The notes beneath the pieces were generated by a model. It worked only from the letters and a program-made list of their open reading frames with translations. It made no database searches and was not told the DNA's origin. A stretch of DNA of 22,750 bases from DASWHX01 sp036397995. GTDB lineage: Bacteria > Bacteroidota > Bacteroidia > Cytophagales > Cyclobacteriaceae. Below, one piece after another: positions 6,129-14,197 of the stretch. A program made the position numbers and the translations under genes. Every line of letters starts with the position of its first letter. Positions within the stretch are counted from its first letter, which is position 1. The stretch is from contig DASWHX010000123.1 in assembly GCA_036397995.1 (NCBI GenBank), forward strand, positions 1-22,750, read 5' to 3'.

Positions 6129-8774
6129 ATGGGTTCAAAACGTGTTCTGCCGCCACGGTTGGCAATTAAATGTCTGAGATTATTCTGTTCTGACCAGTGG
6201 GTGGATCAGGTGCTGGGTGATCTTCTGGAACAATTTGAGGATGATTCGAAAGGGAAGGGGGCGATGTCCGCCAGGGTTCTATTTTGGCTAAATGTGCTTG
6301 CATTTGTAAGACCTCATTTCATAAAAAAACAAAAAAGAGATAAACAAATTCTCATGATTAATAACTACATCAAAACTTCTTACAGAAACCTGATTAAAAG
6401 CAAAGTCTATAGTATTATCAATTTACTAGGATTATCCGCGGGAATCAGCAGTTTCTTGTTGATTTCCCTTTATCTGAATAATGAACTAACCTACGATTCA
6501 TTCTTTCCGGACAGCGATCGAATCTACAGGATTTCCCTTGAACGGGTTTATCCTGACCGGACCAGGCTATTCGCGTCTTCACCGGTTACGCTGGCTCCAG
6601 TGTTAAAGGATAACTACGCGGAAGTTGAATCCATAACCAGGATGCACAGAGTATTTTTTCAAAACGAATTAATGGTAACCGTTGGTGAAGACGTTTTCAA
6701 TGAAACAAAATTTTATTTCGCTGACAAAGATTTTTTTAAAGTGTTTCCTTACAAGTTTCTCTATGGAAGCCCTGAGGAGGCTTTATCAGACCCGGCAAAT
6801 GTGGTGTTAACCCGTTCCATCGCTATTAAATATTTTGGAGAAGAAAATGTTCTTGGCAGAACCATTAATCAAGGAGGAGAGTTAATTGTTACCGGCGTAA
6901 TTGAAGACTTGCCTAAGAATACACATATCCATTTTGAACTGCTGGGCTCTATTCATGCATTGGGTTACCTTCAAAATGCAATCGATACGAATGCCTGGAT
7001 AAATCCCTGGATATATACGTACGTAAAACTTAAGCCTGGTACCGGCCCGGAGAACTTTCAGTCTAAATTTGATGATTTGGTAAGAACTTTTGGCGCAGCT
7101 TCCATTTCACAACAGATGGGCCCTGACTATGAATCTGAAGGACATAAGTTTAATTATTTTCTTCAACCAATTCAGGACATTCATTTACATTCAAACCTGG
7201 ACATTGAAGTGGAGCCGAACAGCAATATCCAGTATGTATACTTACTAAGCGCGATCGCAATCGTAATTTTACTTATTTCCAGTATCAATTTCATTAACTT
7301 GTCAACTGCCAGGTCTTCGGAACGCGCTAAAGAAGTGGGAATCAGAAAAGTTCTTGGCTCTTACAAATCTAATCTGGTATATCAATTCATCACCGAATCA
7401 GTAATGATGAGTATGGCAGGTTCACTCCTGGCATTGGCAATAGTTTTTTATGTACTTCCATCATTTAATTTTATTTTGAAAAAATCTCTAACCATGGGTT
7501 TCTTTCTTGACCCGGTGATAATCGCGATTTTTGTAGTTTTCATAATTTTTGTGGGAGTTGTTTCAGGATTATATCCCGCATTGGTAATTTCTTCGTTACA
7601 GCCCTCCAGCGTATTGAAGGGATCTTTTAAAGCCAGTAACAAAGGTACCTTCCTGAGAAACTCATTAATCATTCTGCAGTTTGCTATTTCAATTGTGATG
7701 ATATCGGGTTCAATAATAGTAACACAGCAAATGTGGTTTCTGAAGGATAAGGATTTGGGTTTTGATAAAGAAAATACTCTTGTTATCAGGGGTTTTCAGG
7801 CCCTGGGAAATAATGTGAATGCCTTTAAGAATGAGATACGGCAGTTGGAGGAGGTTATCGCGGTTGGAAGCTCGCAAGGAGTTCCCGGAGATTTCCTGGG
7901 AAGTAACATATTTTCGTCTGATGAAGAAGGAATAACGGATTTGCGCGCAAACACAGTTAATATCGATGATGATTTCTTTGCAACAATCGGATTTGAATTG
8001 TTAGAGGGCAGGGCATTCAATGCGGAATTCAATGACTCGTTGAATATTATTTTGAATGAATCTGCTGTGAAAGATCTTGGTTTGGAAAACCCGGTGGGGA
8101 AACGAATTAGAAGTGCCGGTCCCAGGGATCAGAACCCTGATTTTACCATAATTGGTGTAGTGAAGGATTATAATTTTTACTCACTCCACAGCCCAATAAC
8201 TCCACTGGTAATTTTTAACAGTAGTCCCAACAACAATCCACCTGTAATGGCAATTCGAATAGCTGGCGGAGATTTTCAAAATACTTTAAACAAATTAAAT
8301 AAAGTATGGGCTGAAATGGCCACTACCGGCTCAATCGAATTTACTTTCCTTGATCAGTACCTTGAAAACCAGTATGAAGCGGATAGAGCTTCCGGAATTG
8401 TATTTGATATATTTACACTTATTGCCATAATAATGTCATGCACCGGATTGTTTGGCCTGGCCACGTATATAGTGCAGCAGCGAACCAAAGAAATGAGTAT
8501 TAGAAAAGTGCACGGGGCATCCCTGCTAAATATAGTTTCGACTTTTTCGCGGGAGTTCGTCAAATTAATTTTGATAGCATTTATACTTGGAGTTCCGCTT
8601 GCCTATTTTCTGATGGATCAGTGGCTCACCAATTTTGCTTACCATGTAAATATTAGCATAGTCACCTTTCTGCTGGCGGCCCTGTTCGCGGTAGTGTTAG
8701 TTTTGATTACGGTAAGCTATCAATCCATCAGGGTAGCATTGCTAAATCCTATTACTTCATTAAGAAATGATTAA
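6129..8774 (+). CDS. FtsX/MacB-type ABC transporter permease with N-terminal permease prefix domain
   Basis: The 881-residue protein has an N-terminal prefix (PPRLAIKCLRLFC, then VLGDLLEQFEDD, residues 8-38, ending RPHFIKKQ), typical of a large Cytophagales permease family. Then follow a membrane segment at about 95-117, a MacB-like periplasmic domain, an FtsX module at about 370-500 (SSERAKEVGIRKVLGS is the cytoplasmic signature), another membrane segment, a second periplasmic domain and a final FtsX module at about 750-880 (QQRTKEMSIRKVHGAS). Such proteins work with a separate ATPase in mechanotransmission or export, not bulk transport. No ATPase gene is adjacent, so the partner must be encoded elsewhere. 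A PadR gene follows 9 bp downstream. The start is supported by GGGGAA just upstream and by the conserved prefix position. Confidence 0.92.
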   Translation: MGSKRVLPPRLAIKCLRLFCSDQWVDQVLGDLLEQFEDDSKGKGAMSARVLFWLNVLAFVRPHFIKKQKRDKQILMINNYIKTSYRNLIKSKVYSIINLLGLSAGISSFLLISLYLNNELTYDSFFPDSDRIYRISLERVYPDRTRLFASSPVTLAPVLKDNYAEVESITRMHRVFFQNELMVTVGEDVFNETKFYFADKDFFKVFPYKFLYGSPEEALSDPANVVLTRSIAIKYFGEENVLGRTINQGGELIVTGVIEDLPKNTHIHFELLGSIHALGYLQNAIDTNAWINPWIYTYVKLKPGTGPENFQSKFDDLVRTFGAASISQQMGPDYESEGHKFNYFLQPIQDIHLHSNLDIEVEPNSNIQYVYLLSAIAIVILLISSINFINLSTARSSERAKEVGIRKVLGSYKSNLVYQFITESVMMSMAGSLLALAIVFYVLPSFNFILKKSLTMGFFLDPVIIAIFVVFIIFVGVVSGLYPALVISSLQPSSVLKGSFKASNKGTFLRNSLIILQFAISIVMISGSIIVTQQMWFLKDKDLGFDKENTLVIRGFQALGNNVNAFKNEIRQLEEVIAVGSSQGVPGDFLGSNIFSSDEEGITDLRANTVNIDDDFFATIGFELLEGRAFNAEFNDSLNIILNESAVKDLGLENPVGKRIRSAGPRDQNPDFTIIGVVKDYNFYSLHSPITPLVIFNSSPNNNPPVMAIRIAGGDFQNTLNKLNKVWAEMATTGSIEFTFLDQYLENQYEADRASGIVFDIFTLIAIIMSCTGLFGLATYIVQQRTKEMSIRKVHGASLLNIVSTFSREFVKLILIAFILGVPLAYFLMDQWLTNFAYHVNISIVTFLLAALFAVVLVLITVSYQSIRVALLNPITSLRND

Positions 8775-8783
8775 CCCGGAAAA

Positions 8784-9104
8784 ATGAATCAATTTTCATT
8801 AACATCCCGGGAAGAAATGATTTTAATCACGGTGGGCGTTTTGCAACCAGATGCGTATGCATATGGGATTAAGAAGGAAATAAAATCTGAAGCCGGAGCT
8901 TCAATTTCCCTGGCGACCATTCACACTATTTTATACCGGATGGAAAAGCAGAAATTACTCCAATCTTCCATGGGAGGGAGTTCAGAGAAAAGGGGAGGAA
9001 GAAGCAAAAGACTTTATAAGCTAACCAATAAAGGCTTTCACACCATAAAGGAATTACAAACCGCCAGAACTTCGTTACTGCTGAAATTCCAATCAGGAAA
9101 TTAA
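8784..9104 (+). CDS. PadR family transcriptional regulator
   Basis: The 106-residue protein has the winged-helix PadR layout: an N-terminal helix with SREEMILITVGVL, a YGIKKEI helix, the recognition helix SLATIHTILYRMEKQKLL (residues 38-55), and the wing with GGRSKRLYKLTNKG (70-83). The extra C-terminal dimerisation domain is minimal, so this is the short PadR-s2 type. In this permease family the PadR gene usually sits next to the permease, often before it. Here it follows by 9 bp, so it is translated from the same message. It probably represses the operon and answers to membrane-active compounds, by analogy. The inverted repeat at 6059-6084 is its likely target. Confidence 0.9.
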   Translation: MNQFSLTSREEMILITVGVLQPDAYAYGIKKEIKSEAGASISLATIHTILYRMEKQKLLQSSMGGSSEKRGGRSKRLYKLTNKGFHTIKELQTARTSLLLKFQSGN

Positions 9105-9536
9105 ATGGCTGTTTTTTCCAGCCGGTTCCAATCTCTGATAGCATTTCATTATCGTCGTTTTCAATAGTTTTTGCTGTAAGTAAATTGAATTTATTCTCAT
9201 CACCCACAGCGAAGAAACCAGATCCGCCTCATTGTTAAATAAAGTTTACCTGAATGCACGACCTGTATTAGATTAATAATTGTAGAAAAACTGCCAATAA
9301 AGTTTCCTTTTTTGTCAAAATGAGTACAAATAAATTGGTTCTTTGCCATTTTGGCACGGATTGGAAACTTCATAATTCAGCATAAGATGTGCGGAAAAAT
9401 TCATAAAAGGGGAATTTTCTTGGTTGCAGAGCGAATTATGAAATTAAAGGTTTCCTGAAGGCGTACTATCGTATTTATGGATACAAATGGCATGATTTTG
9501 AACCTATTATTGACAAATCAAAACAATATTAATTTT
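9105..9536. other. 432-bp spacer without a recognised gene
   Basis: No convincing coding frame is present on either strand. Small features are GGCTG/CAGCC at the start of the spacer, which could form a weak hairpin after the PadR gene, and TGCCA-TTT-TGGCA at 9344-9356. TTTG at 9311 with TAAATTGG at 9331 is a weak candidate for the Bacteroidota promoter pattern for the next gene, but both spacing and sequence deviate. I see no RNA gene. Confidence 0.4.
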
Positions 9537-10340
9537 ATGATGACTTATTTAAGAAGGTTTCTTTTAGTTGTTGGAACAGCAATTATTTTGTTCTCATGTG
9601 AGGATACCGGCAATACTTCCAGGATTATGGTAACGCTGACTGATTCACCGGGGGATTATAAAGAAGTAAATGTCCAGGTGATTGGTGTGGAAGTACATCG
9701 TCAATCGGGTGAGCAGGGCTCAGGTTGGATTTCACTTGACATGGATGGCCAGACAAATATCAATTTACTTGATCTTACCAATGGCGCAACCGCTTTGCTG
9801 GCTGATGCTGAAATTCCTTCAGGGCAGATTTCTCAAATTCGGTTGATTTTGGGGAATGAAAACACCGTGGTTATTGAAGGTGAAACTGAAGATGTAACAT
9901 ACGACCTCGGCACACCAAGCGCAATGCAATCAGGATTGAAACTCCAGGTGCATGAAACTCTTTTATCAGGTATTACCTATGAGTTTAAACTGGATTTTGA
10001 TGCGGCTAAATCTGTGGTTAAAGCGGGAACGTCTGGTTTGTATAACTTAAAACCCGTAATTAGGGTTATCACTGAAGCAACCAGTGGAGCTATCAAAGGA
10101 AGTGTTTTACCAGCGGCAGAAAACATCGCGGTTTACGCCATGCAGGGAGAAGATACGATAGCGACAAGCTATGCAGTAGAGAATATCTCAGAGTTTCTTA
10201 TCGGTGGCTTGGAGCCCGGAACTTACAATGTCGTTTTTGATCCGGGAGAGAATTCCTTACTCCAGACCCATACAATTGAAGGAGTAATGGTTTCTATAGG
10301 GGTTATTATAGAATTGAACGAAGTGACTTTACAGGAATAA
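9537..10340 (+). CDS. DUF4382 domain lipoprotein
   Basis: I prefer the start at 9537 (MMTYLRRFLLVVGTAIILFS then Cys21) over the in-frame ATG at 9477. It gives a proper basic leader and lipobox LFSC, while the longer form would bury the lipobox behind 20 polar residues. The mature protein opens with the DUF4382 block: VTLTDSPGDYKEVNVQVIGV, GWISLD, INLLDLTNG, LLADAEIPSGQISQIRLIL, and later TYEFKLDFDAAKSV and GLYNLKPVIRV. A short Ig-like or carboxypeptidase-regulatory-like strand domain follows from about residue 180 (IKGSVLPAAENIAVYA). DUF4382 proteins are surface or periplasmic lipoproteins of unknown role. The gene is monocistronic and ends at an intrinsic terminator. Confidence 0.85.
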   Translation: MMTYLRRFLLVVGTAIILFSCEDTGNTSRIMVTLTDSPGDYKEVNVQVIGVEVHRQSGEQGSGWISLDMDGQTNINLLDLTNGATALLADAEIPSGQISQIRLILGNENTVVIEGETEDVTYDLGTPSAMQSGLKLQVHETLLSGITYEFKLDFDAAKSVVKAGTSGLYNLKPVIRVITEATSGAIKGSVLPAAENIAVYAMQGEDTIATSYAVENISEFLIGGLEPGTYNVVFDPGENSLLQTHTIEGVMVSIGVIIELNEVTLQE

Positions 10341-10359
10341 TTATATATCCGTTTAGATA

Positions 10360-10396
10360 AAAGGTAGTTTCTTCTTTGAAGCTGCCTTTTTCTTTT
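10360..10396 (+). terminator. Intrinsic terminator after the DUF4382 gene, likely bidirectional
   Basis: AAAGGTAG (10360-10367) pairs with CTGCCTTT (10381-10388, one G-U pair), and an inner stem CTTC-TTT-GAAG tops the hairpin. TTTTTCTTTTT follows on the + strand. The A-rich left side gives a T-rich tail on the - strand, so it can also stop transcripts leaving the decayed end of the dar operon. Confidence 0.75.
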
Positions 10397-10423
10397 TCAG
10401 GGTGATGAAGAAAAAGATGAAGT

Positions 10424-10573
10424 CTATCGTTTCTGAGAATAATGCCTTATGGTATCCTGAATTGCCTTCTCGCCAGAATACTTAGGTTGGAACCCGAAGT
10501 CCTTTTCGGCTTTTCCTGAAGTGAATGTAAAGTTTGAACAAGTATACAGCACCGCAAACCGGCTAAGTTTGGG
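10424..10573 (-). pseudogene. C-terminal stump of an NAD-dependent epimerase / 3-beta-HSD-like dehydrogenase
   Basis: The last 49 codons of the - strand frame read like the end of an extended short-chain dehydrogenase: LSRFAVLYTCSNFTFTSGKA, then EKDFGFQPKYSGEKAIQDTI and RHYSQKR. This fits the family ending of a conserved Lys-Ala helix start, a Leu-Gly-Phe-x-Pro turn and a Thr-x-x-x-Tyr helix. The NAD-binding GxxGxxG domain and the YxxxK active site are missing upstream, where the TPR remnant begins instead. It is therefore a remnant left by a deletion. Upstream of it the same frame, as far as 10774, is only the shadow of the TPR gene. Confidence 0.6.
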
Positions 10574-10802
10574 ATTGTAATGTCTTAAGGAGCGCCTGAT
10601 TAAAGAGGTCAATAGCTTTTTCAAAGTTTTCGACATCTCTTTCGAGTTGTCCCAGAAAAGCAAAAACTTCCCCTCTTGAATTGAAGTCTTCTCCTGGCAC
10701 ATGCTCATAGCCAGCTCAGCGGCTTCTTTGGGCATCCTGGTGGTTTCCTGATTTTCTAAAAGCAGCCGCTTCATTTAATTTCTCAGCAATTTCGCTATTC
10801 AT
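10563..10802 (-). pseudogene. Small TPR protein gene broken by two compensating frameshifts
   Basis: The ATG at 10802-10800 overlaps the methyltransferase stop by 8 bp, as in coupled operon genes. The frame reads MNSEIAEKLNEAAAFRKSGN then HQDA, and hits TGA at 10718-10716. After the TGA the same frame resumes with FNSRGEVFAFLGQLERDVEN, then FEKAIDLFNQALLKTLQSQT and a TAG at 10565-10563. The missing middle, KEAAELAMSMCQE, lies in the next frame. One fewer C in the CCC near 10729 and one more A in the AA near 10692 would restore a 79-residue protein of two TPR-like units (G-N-H-Q-D-A and N-F-E-K-A-I-D-L-F-N-Q-A-L). Both faults are at short homopolymers, so sequence error is as possible as true decay. 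Confidence 0.6.
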
Positions 10803-11574
10803 GCTTAACTTTTCTCAACTTTACCATCCAATCCCAGGGATAAGGGTAGCCTAACCAGGAGGGAGGCCGCACCAATTCAGTTTTCCAATCATACTCAATT
10901 TTATTTATTGCTTCAATGTGAAGTCCGGGCTTTTCAAATATCTGCATAAGTTCTGTGATCAGCCAATGTTTGGTTGGTGAACCATCTACATCGAAAACAC
11001 CCATACTCACATCGATATTCTTACCTGTGTAAAATCCCAAATGTTCTTCCGGTATTTCAGAAACTGAAAATCCGTCTTTATTGTACAGTTCCATAGTTCG
11101 CCAGGTTACCATGGAAGCGGATTCCCAGGATGGAATGACAAAGATTGCGGTTCCGTTTCTTTTCAATGCTTTGCAAACATTGTTAAGGATGGCGTGGTTT
11201 TTTTTTACATCGTTGGAAATGGCCACGTTCACACATAAACCAAAATCAACGGCAGGCAATTGAATGTGTGAATTGGATAAATCCTTTGTCTCACAAATAA
11301 CGTTGCCAAGATTTAAGCGGACTGCTTCCTTAACACACATCGGTGAAAAATCCATCGCGTAAACTTTTTTGAAATGTTTTGACAAAAGGGGTAAAGCCCG
11401 CCCAACTCCACATCCAAAATCTCCCGCAATTTTTTTGTTACTTCCTAATCTCCGGATAGACTTGATCAGTAATAGATTGCGGTCGTTCTCAAAAACATTG
11501 AAAACCAATTCTTCATAATTACCAGCCAGCCTATCCCATTTCGTTGCCAGATCTTTTGTTGAACGCATGATCAT
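10795..11574 (-). CDS. Class I SAM-dependent methyltransferase
   Basis: The 259-residue protein has motif I as AGDFGCGVGRALPLL (about residues 51-65), a motif II acidic strand VYAMDFSP, and LPAVDFGLCVNVAI as the post-II/IV region, followed by the helix HAILNNVCKALKRNGTAIFV. This is the Rossmann-type fold that transfers methyl from S-adenosylmethionine. The C-terminal substrate part (PPSWLGYPYPWDWMVKL) gives no clear target. It lies 129 bp after the chain-length-factor gene, so it is either the distal part of the dar operon or a separate unit. O-methylation of a resorcinol hydroxyl, or of a precursor acid, would fit the context but is a guess. Its stop overlaps the start of the TPR remnant. 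Confidence 0.85.
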   Translation of the reverse strand: MIMRSTKDLATKWDRLAGNYEELVFNVFENDRNLLLIKSIRRLGSNKKIAGDFGCGVGRALPLLSKHFKKVYAMDFSPMCVKEAVRLNLGNVICETKDLSNSHIQLPAVDFGLCVNVAISNDVKKNHAILNNVCKALKRNGTAIFVIPSWESASMVTWRTMELYNKDGFSVSEIPEEHLGFYTGKNIDVSMGVFDVDGSPTKHWLITELMQIFEKPGLHIEAINKIEYDWKTELVRPPSWLGYPYPWDWMVKLRKVKHE

Positions 11575-11703
11575 CGATAAGTTAAAAATACTTCTTGTTA
11601 AATACTAAAGTCAATAAAATTTAATAATTGACGGGCAAACGAAAAAAATAACGAAAGTAAATCCGGTAATTACAATAAAATATGAGTGAGTTTAAAATTT
11701 GTG

Positions 11704-12732
11704 CTAAGATTTTGTTACCATCGTAAAACTATGCTGAATTCCTTTATGACAATTGTAAATCAGAATAGTATCAACTTTCTCAATTTTACCCGTCTTTATC
11801 ATGTGTGCAGGGACATTTTGATTTGTCAAAATCTGCATACAGAGCCATAAAGCGGCCGAAGTTACCGAGGAATATTCTCCAGTAAAATGTTTAAAACGGA
11901 CGATTGGCAAACCTTGCAATTCTTCTTCCAATGCCTGATAAAAATTATTGAAACGGATATCTCCATTTTCACCGGTAAGCAACATTGTACCAGGAGGCAG
12001 GGAATATCTCTTTATAAAATCTTTTAATCTCGCTTTTACAATAATTAAATCTGCGGTCTCAAAAAACAAAGGCTCGGTTACTTTTGCAACCGCGTTCTCT
12101 TTAATGGAATTTACTAAAAACATAGCGGCACCTTCACCGGCCAGGCTTCCTTCAGTGTTAGAATCATATAAATTGATATTGCTGCACTTTTCCTTTTTAT
12201 GCCATCCTCCCAACCTTTCAATATTATATTGATAGGTGCTTATCTCTTCAACCCCTCCTAAAAGATAACTATGCGTTGGGAATTCTTTCAGTAACATCAC
12301 GGCTTCCAGCATGGCATTTTCAAAAGCGAGGCCACTATGAACGTGGGTACTGTTATGACCCGTATTCTGAGACATCATTCCCAACTGTGAGGCAATGGCA
12401 TTGGGAGTACTTTGGACAAAATTCGTGGGTGTCAGGGTTCCTTCTTCATATTCAATAATTTGATTCAGAAATTTGATGCAATCTTCCATTCCACCATGAC
12501 CGGTTCCAATTATGATTCCATGCAAATCTTTTTTCAGTTCCAAAAGAGGCAACGCGCATCCGACTCCATATCGAACCGCTTTTCCCATTCTTCGTAAAAT
12601 ACTGGAGGGTATGCCTGGGTAAGAAGGTTCCTTTACAGTTAATTTATTTTCGAAGGAAGGATTAAGCGTTTCCAGATCCATATCCGGAAATGTATTTTGG
12701 GAAGATATGTAAACAGATTCGTGCAGATACAT
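11704..12732 (-). CDS. Ketosynthase-like chain-length factor (catalytically dead KS)
   Basis: I choose the start at 12732 (MYLHESVYIS), 2 bp after the ketosynthase stop. The ATG at 12765 would overlap the KS and add a non-conserved leader. The 342-residue protein has a thiolase/ketosynthase fold but lost all three catalytic residues. Where a KS has T-A-C-S-S it has STHVHSGLAF (Val131 for Cys), where NTHGTGT is expected it has LTGENGD, and where SNIGHT is expected it has KHFTGEYSS. This marks the chain-length-factor subfamily that pairs with a KS, as in aryl polyene and type II polyketide systems. It probably forms a heterodimer with the KS encoded just upstream and sets chain length. Confidence 0.85.
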   Translation of the reverse strand: MYLHESVYISSQNTFPDMDLETLNPSFENKLTVKEPSYPGIPSSILRRMGKAVRYGVGCALPLLELKKDLHGIIIGTGHGGMEDCIKFLNQIIEYEEGTLTPTNFVQSTPNAIASQLGMMSQNTGHNSTHVHSGLAFENAMLEAVMLLKEFPTHSYLLGGVEEISTYQYNIERLGGWHKKEKCSNINLYDSNTEGSLAGEGAAMFLVNSIKENAVAKVTEPLFFETADLIIVKARLKDFIKRYSLPPGTMLLTGENGDIRFNNFYQALEEELQGLPIVRFKHFTGEYSSVTSAALWLCMQILTNQNVPAHMIKTGKIEKVDTILIYNCHKGIQHSFTMVTKS

Positions 12733-12734
12733 AA

Positions 12735-13922
12735 TCAGGTTTTTGAAATAATAAGAGTCGTACAATTGCCCCCAAACCCGAAAGAATTAGACATCACATG
12801 GTTAATTATAAGTTTCTCATTTTTTGTAACCGGAATTAATCCGGTCTCCTGAATCGGTGTTTTAAAATTGATTGCGGGAAATACTTCCTGATGCTGCAAA
12901 TTTAAAAGACTGTAGATAGCTTCGATGCTTCCCGCTGCGCCAAGTGTATGCCCAATATTGGATTTTGTGCTGGAAAATGGTGGAGGAGTTTCAAATACTT
13001 TTATCATAGCCCTGCTCTCAATCAAATCATTATTCTCGGTTCCAGTACCATGAGTATTGACGTAGCTAATGTCAGACTTTTTTAAATGCGCCATTTGAAG
13101 GGCGTGTTTCATTGAAAGGACAGGACCCTTTCCCTCATCCGACAAGGAAGACGGATGAAACGCGTCATTGGTATTAGCATAACCGGTAATTTCGCCAAGG
13201 ATGGGTTTGCTGCCGACTACTTCTTCGCTCTCCAACACCAGGAATCCTGCACCTTCCCCAAGATTAAGACCACTCCGGCTATTATCAAAAGGCATACATT
13301 GGCCTGCTGCAAGAATATGCAGGGAATTAAATCCGTTGATAGTAAATTTTGCAAGACTGTCCACACCGCCTACAATTGCACGCCTTGCAAACCCATGTTT
13401 TATCAACCGGGATCCGAAAATGATGGAATTAGCCGATGAGCTGCACGCGGTATTCATAGTATTGACATAACCGCCAATTTTAAAATGCGCGATCAGGAAC
13501 CGGGTTGCAGCCCCGGCATCATAGGAATCAATGAATGGGGAAGCCTCATGATCACTATTTGCATCAAGGTATAATTCATCAGTTAGGCACATGCCTCCTA
13601 CTGTTGTTGCACCAACCAGGGCAGTAGTTTCCGACTCAAGTTCGGGTTTTGTAAGTCCGCTAGAGTTTATACACTCACTTACGGCTTTTAGGGCAAGCAA
13701 TGCCGTTCTTGTAACACCTTCATTATTTATTTCAAATTCGGAAATAATCTCTTCATTCCTGATTTTAATCTCCCCGAATAGCAGAGATTTAGTGTAGGAA
13801 GTATTTAGAAATTCAGCTTTTGATATTCCACAAATTCCTGCCCTGAGTGATTTCAGATTCTCTTCTACGGAATTACCAATGGAGCTGACAAGGCCTGAAC
13901 CGGTTACAAATACCCGTTTCAC
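12735..13922 (-). CDS. Beta-ketoacyl-ACP synthase, KAS II (FabF) type
   Basis: The 395-residue protein has the full Cys-His-His set: MNTACSSSANS with Cys160, NTHGTGTEND-like motif with His291, and STKSNIGHTLGAAG with His325. It also has the N-terminal RVFVTGSGLVSSIGN and C-terminal SNSFGFGGNCTTLI typical of FabF. It would condense malonyl-ACP with a growing acyl-ACP. The ACP gene ends 6 bp before it and the chain-length factor starts 2 bp after it, so it is the active half of a KS/CLF pair dedicated to this operon. It is a lone KS without AT, KR or DH domains. Confidence 0.93.
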   Translation of the reverse strand: MKRVFVTGSGLVSSIGNSVEENLKSLRAGICGISKAEFLNTSYTKSLLFGEIKIRNEEIISEFEINNEGVTRTALLALKAVSECINSSGLTKPELESETTALVGATTVGGMCLTDELYLDANSDHEASPFIDSYDAGAATRFLIAHFKIGGYVNTMNTACSSSANSIIFGSRLIKHGFARRAIVGGVDSLAKFTINGFNSLHILAAGQCMPFDNSRSGLNLGEGAGFLVLESEEVVGSKPILGEITGYANTNDAFHPSSLSDEGKGPVLSMKHALQMAHLKKSDISYVNTHGTGTENNDLIESRAMIKVFETPPPFSSTKSNIGHTLGAAGSIEAIYSLLNLQHQEVFPAINFKTPIQETGLIPVTKNEKLIINHVMSNSFGFGGNCTTLIISKT

Positions 13923-13928
13923 TCTTTC

Positions 13929-14192
13929 TTACTTTGTTCTGTTCACTTCGATGTAATCAACTATGGTGTTGATATCTATCAGAATTTTTCGACCTTCCTT
14001 GGGATCATTTATTTTAATGCCGTACTTTCTCTCAAGAAGCACGATCAATTCAATCGCATCAATGGAATCCAGGCCTAATCCTGAGCCAAAAATGGGCTGG
14101 TCATCTTTAATATCCTCCGGTTTTACATCCATGAGATTGAGGAATTCAATGATTTGTTCCTTTAATTGCTGTTTTAGTGCTTCTTTTTCCAT
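13929..14192 (-). CDS. Acyl carrier protein
   Basis: The true start is the ATG at 14192 (MEKEALKQQL), 5 bp after the stop of the ABC permease. A longer frame to 14522 only runs antisense-like through the permease. The 87-residue protein is a standard four-helix ACP. The attachment motif GLGLDSIDAIEL has Ser43 for the phosphopantetheine arm, preceded by DDQPIFGSG and followed by the acidic helix II and LERKYGIKI. It should carry the acyl chain for the KS/CLF pair downstream and could donate it to DarB or to the BtrH-like transferase. No phosphopantetheinyl transferase gene is in the window. Confidence 0.93.
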   Translation of the reverse strand: MEKEALKQQLKEQIIEFLNLMDVKPEDIKDDQPIFGSGLGLDSIDAIELIVLLERKYGIKINDPKEGRKILIDINTIVDYIEVNRTK

Positions 14193-14197
14193 CAGTA

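Noticed and set aside
5956..6165. A 69-codon hydrophobic - strand ORF
   Set aside because: It overlaps the conserved start of the permease, has no ribosome-binding site or recognisable family, and its hydrophobicity can come from AT-rich sequence.
8926..9207. A 93-codon - strand ORF after the PadR gene
   Set aside because: Most of it is antisense to PadR and no protein family is apparent.
10424..10774. A single 116-codon gene on the - strand
   Set aside because: Its first half is the frame-shifted shadow of the TPR gene and only the last 49 codons look like a protein family, an epimerase tail. It is a chance joining of two remnants.
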